Source: Sphingosinithalassobacter tenebrarum
Lineage (GTDB): Bacteria; Pseudomonadota; Alphaproteobacteria; Sphingomonadales; Sphingomonadaceae
Length of the DNA stretch: 64,000 nucleotides
Direction: 5' to 3'
Assembly: GCF_011057975.1 (NCBI RefSeq)
Contig: NZ_CP049109.1
Location: 1,767,001-1,831,000 of the forward strand
Shown: positions 56,055 through 64,000 of the stretch, piece after piece
How positions within the stretch are numbered: the stretch's first letter is position 1
Layout of the letters: the number at the start of each line of letters is the position of its first letter
Made by a program: the position numbers and the translations under genes
The notes under the pieces: model-generated
What the model was told of the DNA's origin: nothing
Database searches by the model: none
Seen by the model: the letters and a program-made list of their open reading frames with translations, nothing else

Positions 56055-57509
56055 TCAGCCGTGGTTTCCGCATTTCTGCTGCGTGCGCCAATCGACGTCG
56101 AGCGGCGGCATCGCCATATAGCGGTCGGTCGATTGTTCGCAGTGGCGGATGCGGATTTCCTGATAATTCGCCAGCGTCAGCGATTTTTTCGACGCGGCCT
56201 CCAGCCCTTCCTGCTGGAGCATCAGATTGTCGGTATCCTGGTCGAGGATGCCGCCGAAGCCGGGGTCCATTCCTTCGGCCTCGGTGAACGACTGATCGTC
56301 CCCCAGCACCTGCATCTCGGCGGTTTCGAAATCGCTGCCGTCGCTCGGCTTGGGGCGCAGGAAGAACACTTCCATCGTGCTCTTGCGATGGTCGAATCGG
56401 TCGGGAAGGAAGCGATAGACCATCGGCAGCGACACGCCGGGGAAGACGAACAGGTTCGGATAGACGCTGTAGCTGAAGCAATCGAGCAGCTCGGAGTCCG
56501 ACACGTCCTTCAAATCGACGTGATTGGCTTCCTCGAATGTCTTGCGGAACAGCTTGGCCATCGCCGCGCGCGCCGTCTCGCCTTCGCCGAGCTTGCGTTC
56601 GGAGCCTTCGAGCGCGCTCGGATCGCCGATCACGAACTGTTCAAACACGTCCTGCTCGGTAACTTCGCCATAGAGGTGCGGGCTGACCACGCCGAGCGTC
56701 GAGATGAAGCGATTCACATGGTCGCCGAACGTATCGTATTGCGAATTGACGTCGCCGTTCGAGGGGCAGACCTGCGGATGCGTGGCGAGCACGTGATAGG
56801 CTTCGTGGAAGGCTTCCTGATTGAGCTTCCAGTTCGCTGGAATGCGCTTCTTGACGTGACAGAAGACATAGCGGTCCTCGAGCTTCCACGCTTCGAAATG
56901 CTTCATCGCCTCGGGCCCGATATAGTCGGCGAGGCTCGGCGAATCCGGGTCCATGTTGACGAAGACGAACCCGCCCAGCGTTTCGACCTTCGCCTGCGGC
57001 AGCGACAGGTCTTCCTTCTTGGCATGCGGGAAATCCCAGTCGCACAGCACCGTCTTGCAGCTGCCGTCGATATTCCAGCTCCACGCATGGAAGGGACATT
57101 TGAATTCGGTCGCACGCCCTTCGGTGCCGCTGTGGCGCAGCTTGGTGCCGCGATGGAGGCACGAGTTGAAATAGGCGCGGATATCGTTCTCGCCGACGCG
57201 CGTGACGATCAGGCTGTAGGGGCCGACGTCATAGACATAATAATCGCCGACTTCGGGGATATGCTCCTCGCGGCAGGCGAATTGCCAGGTGCGCGGCCAC
57301 ATCCGCTCGACCTCGGCCTGGGCATAATCGGCGCTGGTATAGCGCTCCGCCGAAACATCCTCGTCGCCGAGAAAGGTATAGCTTTCGGTGCGGACCCATT
57401 CGGGCGCGGGCACCGCGTCGTCGGCGATGATTTCCTGCGTGCTCACCGCCGGGCAGCGCGCGGCGCCGGGCTGAAGTGCATCCTGCGATTTGGGATCGGA
57501 ATAGTTCAT
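56055..57509 (-). CDS. Rieske-type aromatic ring-hydroxylating oxygenase, alpha subunit
   Basis: A 484-aa oxygenase. The Rieske cluster ligands are C117/H119 (CLHRGTK) and C138/H141 (CPFHAWSW). The mononuclear iron site is in NQEAFHEAYH (H235, H239). An N-terminal extension of about 60 residues precedes the Rieske domain. It would hydroxylate or demethylate an aromatic or related substrate, needing a ferredoxin or reductase that is not encoded nearby. It follows the amidohydrolase gene by 18 bp with an AGGAGAG site, so the two act in one pathway. Confidence 0.87.
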   Translation of the reverse strand: MNYSDPKSQDALQPGAARCPAVSTQEIIADDAVPAPEWVRTESYTFLGDEDVSAERYTSADYAQAEVERMWPRTWQFACREEHIPEVGDYYVYDVGPYSLIVTRVGENDIRAYFNSCLHRGTKLRHSGTEGRATEFKCPFHAWSWNIDGSCKTVLCDWDFPHAKKEDLSLPQAKVETLGGFVFVNMDPDSPSLADYIGPEAMKHFEAWKLEDRYVFCHVKKRIPANWKLNQEAFHEAYHVLATHPQVCPSNGDVNSQYDTFGDHVNRFISTLGVVSPHLYGEVTEQDVFEQFVIGDPSALEGSERKLGEGETARAAMAKLFRKTFEEANHVDLKDVSDSELLDCFSYSVYPNLFVFPGVSLPMVYRFLPDRFDHRKSTMEVFFLRPKPSDGSDFETAEMQVLGDDQSFTEAEGMDPGFGGILDQDTDNLMLQQEGLEAASKKSLTLANYQEIRIRHCEQSTDRYMAMPPLDVDWRTQQKCGNHG

Positions 57510-57527
57510 GGCTTGGCTCTCCTGGAT

Positions 57528-58802
57528 TCAGGCGGCGGCGCGGCGTTCCTGCGGCGCGCCTGCGGCGTTCTTGTGAATGACTCCGTCCTTCATGATCAGG
57601 ACGAGGCGATCGGCATCGGTGAGGATCGAAGGGTCGGCGAGCGGATCGCCGTCGACGAGCAGCATGTCGGCGAGCGCGCCTTGGGTGAGCGTGCCGAGCG
57701 ACCCGTCCGCCTTCATCGCCAGCCCGCCGTTGCGCGTCGCGCAGACCAGCGCGCCGGCGGGCGAATAGCCGAAGAAATCGACGAAATGCTTCACGTCGCG
57801 GGCGTTGGTCCCCTGCGGGTTCCAGGCGATGCCATAATCGCCGCCGATCAGATGGCGGATGCCGCGCTTGCGCAGCGCGCTGTGCGTTTCCGCCGCGCAA
57901 TCGACCAGCTCGTCGATCCTGAGCGAGTGTGCCACTTCGGGCGTGATCCCCCAGTCCGACGCTTCGTGGAGCATCGTGTAGAGCAGCCCGAAGGTCGGCG
58001 TGACGAAGATGCGGTCCTTCTGCGCCTCGAGCATGTCGAGCATTTCCTCGTCGGAATATTCGAGGTGGTAGAACATGTCGACGCCGGCGCGCGCGCACAT
58101 CTTGGTGCCTTCGATCGAGCGGCTGTGCGCGTTGACCATCTTGCCATAGGCATGCGCGGTGCGGCACGCCATTTCGACTTCCTCATAGGCCATCGGCGTG
58201 CAATCGCCCGGCGTGCCGGGGTAAAAGGGGTCGCCCGAGACATCGAGCTTGATGTTGTCGACGCCTTCGCGGCACTGCAGCCGCACCGCCTTGCGCATTT
58301 CCTCGGGTCCGTCGATCAGCATCGAGGGGCCGAGCCGCGGATCGTGCAGCTTGCCTTCGTCGCCCATCGCGCCGGTGACAGAGATTTCGACGCCCGCGGC
58401 GCGGATGCGCGGGCCGACCAGCCGCCCCGCCTCGACCTCGTTGCGCACCGCCACGGCGAGCCGCAGCTTGGCCTCCGACGCGCTATAAACGCTGGTGAAG
58501 CCGTGATCGAACAGCAATTTCGCGTTGCGCGCGGTCGCCAGCGTCTGTTCCTCGGGCGGCGGGATCATCAGCCCTTCGGTGGCGGTGATGTTGTCGAACG
58601 ACATGTGGCCATGCCCTTCGGTCATGCCGGGCATCAGAAACATGCCCGAACCGTCGATCACCTGCGCGTCGCCGGCATCGATCGATCCGGGCGCGCGCGA
58701 GACGGCGGCAATGGAATTTCCCTCGACCAGCAGGTCGGCGACAAAGGCGTCCTCGTCCGTTGCGGGGAACAGACGCGCGCCCGCAATCAGCGTCTTGGTC
58801 AT
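57528..58802 (-). CDS. Amidohydrolase family protein (imidazolonepropionase-like)
   Basis: A 424-aa cytosolic metal hydrolase. The metal-binding HxH is in MTEGHGHMSF; further His and Asp appear in NAHSRSIEG and IGGDYGIAW, with a carboxylated-Lys candidate in NIKLDVSG. The C-terminal LTQGALADMLLVDGDPLADPS is the usual amidohydrolase sheet. No signal peptide. First gene of the two-gene operon with the Rieske oxygenase. Substrate is unknown; an N-acyl or cyclic amide aromatic compound is plausible. Confidence 0.87.
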   Translation of the reverse strand: MTKTLIAGARLFPATDEDAFVADLLVEGNSIAAVSRAPGSIDAGDAQVIDGSGMFLMPGMTEGHGHMSFDNITATEGLMIPPPEEQTLATARNAKLLFDHGFTSVYSASEAKLRLAVAVRNEVEAGRLVGPRIRAAGVEISVTGAMGDEGKLHDPRLGPSMLIDGPEEMRKAVRLQCREGVDNIKLDVSGDPFYPGTPGDCTPMAYEEVEMACRTAHAYGKMVNAHSRSIEGTKMCARAGVDMFYHLEYSDEEMLDMLEAQKDRIFVTPTFGLLYTMLHEASDWGITPEVAHSLRIDELVDCAAETHSALRKRGIRHLIGGDYGIAWNPQGTNARDVKHFVDFFGYSPAGALVCATRNGGLAMKADGSLGTLTQGALADMLLVDGDPLADPSILTDADRLVLIMKDGVIHKNAAGAPQERRAAA

Positions 58803-58876
58803 GGTGCTCGATCCTCTCCCGGGCGGTCTTGGCCTGCCCGATATCGAGAGTATCCGGTGCGTTCGGCGCCGCGCTT

Positions 58877-58890
58877 TTGACTCAAATCAA
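58877..58890 (-). promoter_or_regulatory. FixK/FNR-type box upstream of the amidohydrolase-oxygenase operon
   Basis: On the minus strand the site reads TTGAT-TTGA-GTCAA, an exact match to the FixK-type pattern TTGAT-N4-GTCAA and one base from the FNR pattern. It ends 74 bases upstream of the amidohydrolase ATG, where a class II activator site would be expected if the transcript starts about 40 bases before the gene. No FixK/FNR gene is in the window. Confidence 0.5.
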
Positions 58891-59067
58891 GCGCAAGGGA
58901 CGCGAAATCGCTGCGTGCATGACTGTTTCTGCGCTCGATTTTGTCCCGGCAGGAACTGGATCGCGCGGCAGCTGTAAGAAGCTGGGGGATGCGCTCGGGC
59001 GGGTGAGCGCGACGAGCAATGACATGAGCGGCACAGCGCGCATCATGATCTTTCAATAGGTGATCTT

Positions 59068-59235
59068 ATGAAGCTAATCTACATTTCGCTGATTGGGATC
59101 GGCCTCTCGATCCTTGGCATAACCCTCTCAAACAACAAGAGCATAGATACCGTCTTTGGCGGGTTGTTTATTGCCTCCATGCTGGCCTTGTGGATTTTTT
59201 CCTTTGGCCGATTGGCGCGAAAGCCTCGAAAATAG
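59068..59235 (+). CDS. Small two-helix membrane protein (55 aa)
   Basis: An ATG at 59068 after AGGTGAT opens a 55-codon frame with TAG at 59233-59235. The product has two hydrophobic segments (about 3-20 and 29-48: SLIGIGLSILGITL; GGLFIASMLALWIF) and a basic end (RLARKPRK). Base composition is more AT-rich than the neighbours, as in recently gained DNA. No family recognised. It lies between the amidohydrolase promoter and tRNA-Arg. Confidence 0.5.
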   Translation: MKLIYISLIGIGLSILGITLSNNKSIDTVFGGLFIASMLALWIFSFGRLARKPRK

Positions 59236-59387
59236 GTCTCTCAATGGCCGGGGTCAGCGTGATCCGGGAATTCCAGGGATGGTATACTTAATTGGTCGAT
59301 ATCACATGCCCACGAAACGGGTTTAGGACACCCCTAACCACCTCACCCTTCAGGATGCTATCCGACTTGGTGGGTGACGCGGGGAAA

Positions 59388-59464
59388 TGGCGCGCCCGGC
59401 TGGATTCGAACCAGCGGCCACAAGCTTAGAAGGCTCGTGCTCTATCCAACTGAGCTACGGGCGC
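59388..59464 (-). tRNA. tRNA-Arg (anticodon TCT)
   Basis: Reading leftward: acceptor GCGCCCG pairs with CGGGCGC, anticodon stem CGAGC/GCTTG (one G-T pair) holds loop CTTCTAA with anticodon TCT (reads AGA), T arm GCTGG-TTCGAAT-CCAGC. Discriminator G and CCA are encoded at the left end. Confidence 0.97.
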
Positions 59465-59525
59465 GCACCGGGCGCTCCTTAGCGTGGATTGCGCACAGGC
59501 GGAACCGCGATCATAGTCGCGGGCC

Positions 59526-60269
59526 ATGAGCGATCCGCACCGCCCCGCGCATATCCGCGCCCGCGAAATCACCGGGAGCCATTTCCGCTATTTCGATTTC
59601 GTGATGGCCGCGTTTGTCGTGATCCTCGTCCTGTCGAACGTGATCGGTGCGGGGAAGGTGGCGCAGATCTGGCTGCCGGGAGTCGGATACTGGCCGTTCG
59701 GCGCGGGCATCCTGTTCTTCCCGGTCTCCTATGTGATCGGCGACGTGCTCACCGAAGTCTATGGCTATGCGCGTGCGCGCCGCGTGATCTGGGCCGGGTT
59801 CGCCGCGGTGCTGTTCATGGCGTTCATGAGCTGGATCGTCGTCGAACTGCCGCCTGCGCCCGACTGGGAAAACCAGGCGGCGTATGAAGTGATTTTCGGC
59901 CAGGTGCCGCGCATCGTCTTCGCATCGATGATCGCCTTCTGGTGCGGCGAATTCGTCAACAGCTTCGTCATGGCGAAGATGAAGGTGTGGACGCAGGGCA
60001 AGCATCTCTGGATGCGCACGATCGGCTCGACCATCGCGGGGCAGGGCGTCGACAGCCTGATCTTCTATCCCGCCGCCTTTCTCTATGCCGAAGGCTGGAC
60101 GAACGAACTGGTGCTCACCGTGCTGGTGACGCAATGGGTGCTCAAGGTGTCGTGGGAAGCGATCCTGACGCCGTTCACCTATCTCGTCGTCGGCTTTCTG
60201 AAGCGGCGCGAAGGGCTCGACGTCTATGACGAAGGGACGAATTTCACGCCGTTCAGCGCCCGCGTCTGA
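59526..60269 (+). CDS. Queuosine precursor transporter (YhhQ/VUT family)
   Basis: A 247-aa inner membrane protein with about six helices. Family signature segments are ILFFPVSYVIGDVLTEVYGYARAR and FVNSFVMAKMKVW, followed by GSTIAGQGVDSLIFYP. It takes up preQ0/preQ1 for queuosine modification of tRNA. It is transcribed alone, directly beside tRNA-Arg. Confidence 0.92.
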   Translation: MSDPHRPAHIRAREITGSHFRYFDFVMAAFVVILVLSNVIGAGKVAQIWLPGVGYWPFGAGILFFPVSYVIGDVLTEVYGYARARRVIWAGFAAVLFMAFMSWIVVELPPAPDWENQAAYEVIFGQVPRIVFASMIAFWCGEFVNSFVMAKMKVWTQGKHLWMRTIGSTIAGQGVDSLIFYPAAFLYAEGWTNELVLTVLVTQWVLKVSWEAILTPFTYLVVGFLKRREGLDVYDEGTNFTPFSARV

Positions 60270-60443
60270 CCGGGCGCGCAACCCGCATTTGATTCAGCGC
60301 AACGGCGGCAATGTTGATCTGGATTATTCCGGCATGGCCTCGGATCGAGGCAGGGCCCGGACCAGGCACCATTCCCGCATCGGTTCGAGTGGCCCGGTGG
60401 CCGGCGCTCGCTCGGGGGAGGGGTGTCGGCCGCCTCTGCGGGT

Positions 60444-61109
60444 TCAGGCGACGGCCTGCAGCAGCCCTTCGAACAAGCGACGCCCATCCATGCCGCCATG
60501 CGCGGCTTCGATGCGGCGTTCGGGGTGCGGCATCATGCCGAGGACATTGCCTGCCTTGTTCAGCACGCCCGCGATCGAACGTGCCGATCCGTTGACGTTG
60601 CCGGTATAGCGGAAGGCGACGCGGCCCTCGCCTTCGATACGGTCAAGCGTTTCGGCGTCGGCGAAATAATTGCCGTCGTGATGCGCCACCGGGATCGTCA
60701 GCGTTTCGCCGGCCGAATAGGCGCTCGTGAAGATCGACTGGCTGTTCTCGACCGTCAGTTCGACGTCGCGGCACACGAAGTTGAGCGCTTCGTTGCGCAT
60801 CAGCGCGCCGGGGAGCAGCCCGGTCTCGGTCAGCACCTGAAATCCGTTGCAGATGCCGATCACCGGTGTTCCGCGATTGGCCGCGTCGACCACCGCGCGG
60901 ACAATCGGGCTGCGGGCCGCGATCGCGCCGCAGCGCAGATAATCGCCATAGGAAAAGCCGCCGGGCAGCGCGATGACGCCGAGCCCCTCGGGAAGCTCGC
61001 TTTCTCCGTGCCACACCATCGCCGGTTTGGTGCCCGTCACCGACTCCAGTGCGACGGCGATGTCGCGGTCGCAATTCGATCCGGGGAAGACGATGACGGC
61101 GGTCTTCAC
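60444..61109 (-). CDS. purQ: FGAM synthase glutaminase subunit PurQ
   Basis: A 221-aa class I glutamine amidotransferase. It supplies ammonia to PurL for formylglycinamidine ribonucleotide formation in purine synthesis. Nucleophile Cys is in GICNGFQ and the His/Glu in [24 protein letters not shown] is the family signature. The GTG at 61109 overlaps the purS stop (GTGA). The separate PurS-PurQ-PurL form is usual in alphaproteobacteria. Confidence 0.97.
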   Translation of the reverse strand: MKTAVIVFPGSNCDRDIAVALESVTGTKPAMVWHGESELPEGLGVIALPGGFSYGDYLRCGAIAARSPIVRAVVDAANRGTPVIGICNGFQVLTETGLLPGALMRNEALNFVCRDVELTVENSQSIFTSAYSAGETLTIPVAHHDGNYFADAETLDRIEGEGRVAFRYTGNVNGSARSIAGVLNKAGNVLGMMPHPERRIEAAHGGMDGRRLFEGLLQAVA

Positions 61110-61336
61110 GCCTTCTCCACCCGGTAATTCTCGATCACGGTATTGGCGAGCAGCTTGCGGCACATCTCGTCAATCTGATCGTCGGTGGTCGTATCGGCGA
61201 CTTCGAGTTCGAAGATCTTGCCGGCACGGACATCGCTGACGCCGTCGAAGCCGAGCGAGCCCAGCGCATGCTGGATCGCCTTGCCCTGCGGGTCGAGCAC
61301 GCCGTTCTTGAGCGTCACGATGATGCGGAGTTTCAT
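61106..61336 (-). CDS. purS: FGAM synthase subunit PurS
   Basis: A 76-aa dimeric protein that bridges PurQ and PurL. It shows the typical [24 protein letters not shown] segment, read in parts, and [13 protein letters not shown] at the C-terminus. It overlaps purQ by 4 bp. PurL is not in the window. Confidence 0.97.
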   Translation of the reverse strand: MKLRIIVTLKNGVLDPQGKAIQHALGSLGFDGVSDVRAGKIFELEVADTTTDDQIDEMCRKLLANTVIENYRVEKA

Positions 61337-61425
61337 GCCGCGAGCCTATGGCTCCCCCGGCGCCGGATCGCAAGGCGGAGTTGCGGGAGCGGGGTGGCTT
61401 TTTCGCGAGTGGCCAGTCCCGACAT

Positions 61426-61517
61426 CCGTTTGCACTGAGCCTGTCGAAGCGCTGTTCTACTCTTTCGCCACGCTGGGAAGAAGCAGAAGGGCACTTCGAC
61501 AGGCTGAGTGCAAACGG
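61426..61517. repeat. Dispersed intergenic repeat, family B, copy 2
   Basis: The arms at 61426-61449 and 61494-61517 are complementary at 23 of 24 positions (CCGTTTGCACTGAGCC.../...GAGTGCAAACGG). This is the same element as at 39851-39935. It lies between purC and purS on the transcript and could fold into a strong mRNA hairpin that sets the ratio of the two products. Confidence 0.8.
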
Positions 61518-61541
61518 TGGTGTATTGTGGGGAGGTAGCTC

Positions 61542-62321
61542 TCAGCTGCCCTTGCGCTGGCGATGCTTTTCGAGGTCGAGCACCGTCGAATCGGCGCCTT
61601 CGGGAAGCAGGCCCAGGCGGCGCGCAACTTCCTGATAGGCTTCGACTTCGCCGCCCAGATCGCGACGAAACCGGTCCTTGTCGAGCTTCTCGCCCGAGGC
61701 CATGTCCCACAGCCGGCAGCCATCGGGGCTGATTTCGTCGGCCAGGATGATCCGGCTGAAATCATTGTCGAAAATGCGCCCGAATTCGAGCTTGAAGTCG
61801 ACCAGCCGGATGCCGATCCCGGCGAACAGCCCCGACAGGAAGTCGTTCACGCGAATCGCCATGTCGGCCATGTCATGCAGTTCGTCCTGGCTCGCCCAGC
61901 CGAAGCACAGGATATGCTCGTCGGTGACCATCGGATCGCCGAGCGCATCGTCCTTGAAATAATATTCGACGATCGTGCGGGGCAGGGGCGTACCTTCCTC
62001 GATGCCCAGCCGCTTCGCCAGCGACCCGGCGACGACGTTGCGCACGACGACTTCGACCGGCACGATCTCGACCTGCCGGATCAGCTGCTCGCGCATGTTG
62101 AGGCGACGAATGAAATGCGTCGGGACGCCGATCCCCTGCAGCAGCGTGAAGACATGCTCGCTGATGCGATTGTTCAGAACGCCCTTGCCGTTGATCGTGC
62201 CCTTTTTCTGGGCATTGAACGCCGTCGCGTCGTCCTTGAAATACTGAATCAGCGTGCCGGGCTCGGGACCCTCGTAGAGGATCTTGGCCTTGCCCTCGTA
62301 GATCTGGCGGCGGCGAGCCAT
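61542..62321 (-). CDS. purC: SAICAR synthetase
   Basis: A 259-aa ATP-dependent ligase of purine synthesis joining CAIR and aspartate. It begins [18 protein letters not shown] and has [16 protein letters not shown] and [25 protein letters not shown], read in parts. The ATG at 62321 is chosen because homology starts there. It precedes purS and purQ on the same strand, forming a purC-purS-purQ run interrupted only by a repeat. Confidence 0.97.
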   Translation of the reverse strand: MARRRQIYEGKAKILYEGPEPGTLIQYFKDDATAFNAQKKGTINGKGVLNNRISEHVFTLLQGIGVPTHFIRRLNMREQLIRQVEIVPVEVVVRNVVAGSLAKRLGIEEGTPLPRTIVEYYFKDDALGDPMVTDEHILCFGWASQDELHDMADMAIRVNDFLSGLFAGIGIRLVDFKLEFGRIFDNDFSRIILADEISPDGCRLWDMASGEKLDKDRFRRDLGGEVEAYQEVARRLGLLPEGADSTVLDLEKHRQRKGS

Positions 62322-62429
62322 CGTGGCGAATACCCCTGAAAATGATCCGCCCCGGCGACGCGATTTGCCAGCGCCGGCCGGGGCCTGAAAGGCCAAAGCC
62401 TATAGCCAAGCCCCGGGGGCGGCGCAATC

Positions 62430-62739
62430 AGCCTTCGGTGTGGGCTTCCCTTAAGATTAGAAAAAGGCCTTGAGAGGAGGATGGGCAGATAAAGAGTAGG
62501 TCAGTCGCTGCTACAGCCCTGATGAGCGTAGCAATCGAAAGACAAGATTGAGGGGACTCGAATTCTGCGCTTTCCCTTCAAGTTCATGACCGCCGTGCCC
62601 GTGCAGGGCAGTTGATTTGTCCGTTTTTGGTCTCAGCTGGCGATAACTTTCGCTTCCGAATGATTACATTTATAAAACATAGATAAGTAACATAAAATAT
62701 TTCTAATGATAAATTAGCGAATTCGGGTGAAATCGTGGT
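62430..62739. other. AT-rich gene-poor region
   Basis: From about 62430 the GC content drops sharply, with runs such as AACATAAAATATTTC. I see no gene, tRNA or clear palindrome between purC and the membrane protein at 62740. The composition suggests foreign or relic DNA. Confidence 0.5.
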
Positions 62740-63153
62740 TCACAGTCCAAAAATATCTTTATAATAAAGTATCTTTAATTGATGATATAGACTAGTGCAG
62801 TTCCAAATCAAAAATATGAAAGCAAAGAACTTCCATAAAATAGAAAACGCCGCTTTTTTATTATTTCTGAACCACCTGACGGCGAAATACAATACTGCAA
62901 ATCCCGCAGAGGCTAAAATCAATATCGTCCATATACTGACCTTGAGGAGGATTCTCAGCAGTGGCCCGAAATCTACCGACGCTCCCGCTGGCACAAAGCC
63001 GCCACCAGAATCCCTTGCTCGCTGATTGGCGTGCATCTGGGAAAGCGAATCTTGCGTATGCCTCTCAGCAGTTCCGGCCTTCCAACTTAGCGGGTTGCCT
63101 CCATGGGGACATTTTTGACCGTTGAGCCCTGCACGATAAGATGAGTCCCTCAC
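62740..63153 (-). CDS. Orphan AT-rich membrane protein
   Basis: A 137-aa frame of unknown function starting with GTG at 63153 behind AGGGGGG. Two strong hydrophobic segments (about 68-92, WTILILASAGFAVLYFAV; about 105-122, LWKFFAFIFLIWN) separate short basic loops. The N-terminal 60 residues are polar. An internal ATG at 63036 would give 98 aa. Codon use is AT-rich compared with the rest of the window, suggesting transfer. A gene is likely because of the hydrophobic pattern, but no homology is recognised. Confidence 0.45.
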   Translation of the reverse strand: MRDSSYRAGLNGQKCPHGGNPLSWKAGTAERHTQDSLSQMHANQRARDSGGGFVPAGASVDFGPLLRILLKVSIWTILILASAGFAVLYFAVRWFRNNKKAAFSILWKFFAFIFLIWNCTSLYHQLKILYYKDIFGL

Positions 63154-63349
63154 TCTTGCCCCCCTAAAATTATCCGATTTCTGTCACCGTTTAAGCTAGC
63201 CAACTGGTCCCGGAAGCAAGATATATTTCAGTTTCTTGATAAAGCTCATAGCCCAATTTGACAGCGAAACATTGCAACTGGTGGCAATGGAACACATCGG
63301 GTCACAGGCACTAAACGCATGGCGTCCCCTAAGAGCCACCATGCCGCGC

Positions 63350-64000
63350 CTAGTCCTCATCCTCGTCGTCGCGGGCGAACCAGCGCTGGATCAGATTGCC
63401 GCGATCGTCGGGGTCTTCTTCCACCGGCACGGCATTGGGCGCCGGATCGTGGACGGGTGCGGGTTCCGCTGCCGCCTCGGTGCGGTGGATGATCCAGCGC
63501 AGGATGAAGACGAGGATGAACAGCGCGATCACCCAGGGGCCGAACGCTGCGAGCAGCTGCGCCAGCCGGGCAAGCGAATCCTGCAGCGTTTCGCCGGCCG
63601 ATTTCAGATCGGCCTTGCCGTTGCCGAGCACCGTCATCGGGCCGCTCGATTCATAGGTGATCAGCACCGGTGCCGTGGCGAAGCTGGTGTTGCTCTCACC
63701 ATCGACGCGTTCGATCGTGTCGAGCGCCGCGCGAATCGCCTCTGCATCGGCCTGCGCTTCGGCATCGTCGGGTTTCGATTCGGCTTCGCTCAGCGCGCGC
63801 TGCAGCCGCTCGGTCGTGCTCGCCTGCCGTGATATGCCGGCTTCGCCGGACATCACCTGCGTATCGAGCAGGACCCCGTCGGATTCCATCACCGATTGTG
63901 TCACTTCATCGCCGAAACCGCGCGCGATGGTGGGATCGATCTTGAGCGTCAGGACCGCCGAAACCTTTGACGCGTCCTCGACCGAGTAGCGCATCGCCAG
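63350..64000 (-). CDS. Membrane-anchored protein with C-terminal helix, DUF4349-like (partial at window edge)
   Basis: The frame continues past the right edge; 216 codons are visible. The visible part holds a helical, probably coiled-coil stretch (about 55-95, TTERLQRALSEAESKP), a short beta segment (APVLITYESSG), one transmembrane helix (LLAAFGPWVIALFILVFILRW) and an acidic C-terminus (FARDDEDED). This order fits DUF4349-type envelope proteins, which typically have an N-terminal lipoprotein signal that would lie outside the window. Function unknown. Confidence 0.6.
   Translation of the reverse strand: MAMRYSVEDASKVSAVLTLKIDPTIARGFGDEVTQSVMESDGVLLDTQVMSGEAGISRQASTTERLQRALSEAESKPDDAEAQADAEAIRAALDTIERVDGESNTSFATAPVLITYESSGPMTVLGNGKADLKSAGETLQDSLARLAQLLAAFGPWVIALFILVFILRWIIHRTEAAAEPAPVHDPAPNAVPVEEDPDDRGNLIQRWFARDDEDED

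Noticed and set aside
59236..59464. Possible integration site at tRNA-Arg with adjacent AT-richer DNA
   Set aside because: I found no repeated tRNA end, integrase or phage gene in the window.
60289..60302. FNR/FixK-like TTGATTCAGCGCAA near the end of the queuosine transporter gene
   Set aside because: Two mismatches in the second half-site and no gene start downstream at a suitable distance.

Overview
The window is a 64 kb piece of a GC-rich alphaproteobacterial chromosome. The gene content (obgE-proB, rplU-rpmA, hspQ, FixLJ, many NodT/TolC-type outer membrane factors, RND pumps, the purS-purQ arrangement) and the intergenic inverted repeats point to Sphingomonadales, probably a Sphingomonas-like organism. 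That placement is an inference from style and content; no rRNA marker is present. Two tRNA genes (Ser-CGA, Arg-UCU) are seen. No phage, IS element or CRISPR array was recognised. The only clearly AT-rich stretch is about 62.4-63.3 kb.

Layout. 0-8 kb: core genes (epimerase fragment, proB, obgE, a TetR/diiron-hydrolase divergent pair, nitronate monooxygenase, GNAT, rpmA, rplU, hspQ, tRNA-Ser). 8.4-14.8 kb: a four-gene, leftward ABC-type drug exporter (outer membrane lipoprotein, HlyD adaptor, RbbA-like double-ATPase/permease fusion, ABC-2 permease). 15-19 kb: heme-PAS FixL and FixJ, an orphan receiver protein and a universal stress protein. 19-28 kb: two divergent operons that look like a sulfide/persulfide detoxification system. 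Leftward lie an RND adaptor, an RND permease and a two-cysteine SqrR/BigR-type ArsR repressor. Rightward lie a sulfide:quinone oxidoreductase, a DUF2892 membrane protein, a TolC-like protein, a persulfide dioxygenase-like hydrolase and a DUF442 protein. They share one AT-rich, inverted-repeat-bearing promoter region. 28-34.6 kb: a second RND pump with its own NodT protein and a divergent TetR regulator with a clear palindromic operator. 34.8-38.8 kb: DUF4173 membrane protein with a two-component system. 39-42 kb: a short pyrimidine-degradation operon in the order rutB-C-D-A. 42-43.6 kb: fdhD-mobA. 43.7-46.5 kb: two unusual sensory genes, a hybrid kinase with an ethylene-receptor-type copper-binding N-terminus and a GluR0-type ligand-gated potassium channel. 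46.6-50.6 kb: NAD synthetase and two L,D-transpeptidase-fold proteins. 50.6-55.7 kb: methionine salvage (mtnB-D-C-A) with a likely methionine-forming aminotransferase nearby. 56-58.8 kb: a Rieske oxygenase/amidohydrolase pair with a FixK/FNR-type box upstream. 59-62.3 kb: tRNA-Arg, a queuosine-precursor transporter and purC-purS-purQ. 62.4-64 kb: AT-rich DNA with an orphan membrane protein, then a partial membrane protein.

The most notable content is the divergent sulfide locus, in which a tripartite RND pump is split between two operons with SQR and a persulfide dioxygenase, and the adjacent ethylene-receptor-like kinase and glutamate-receptor-like K+ channel genes. The FixLJ system next to the sulfide locus, and the FixK-type box in front of the amidohydrolase gene, suggest that oxygen and sulfur status are sensed together here; this is an inference.
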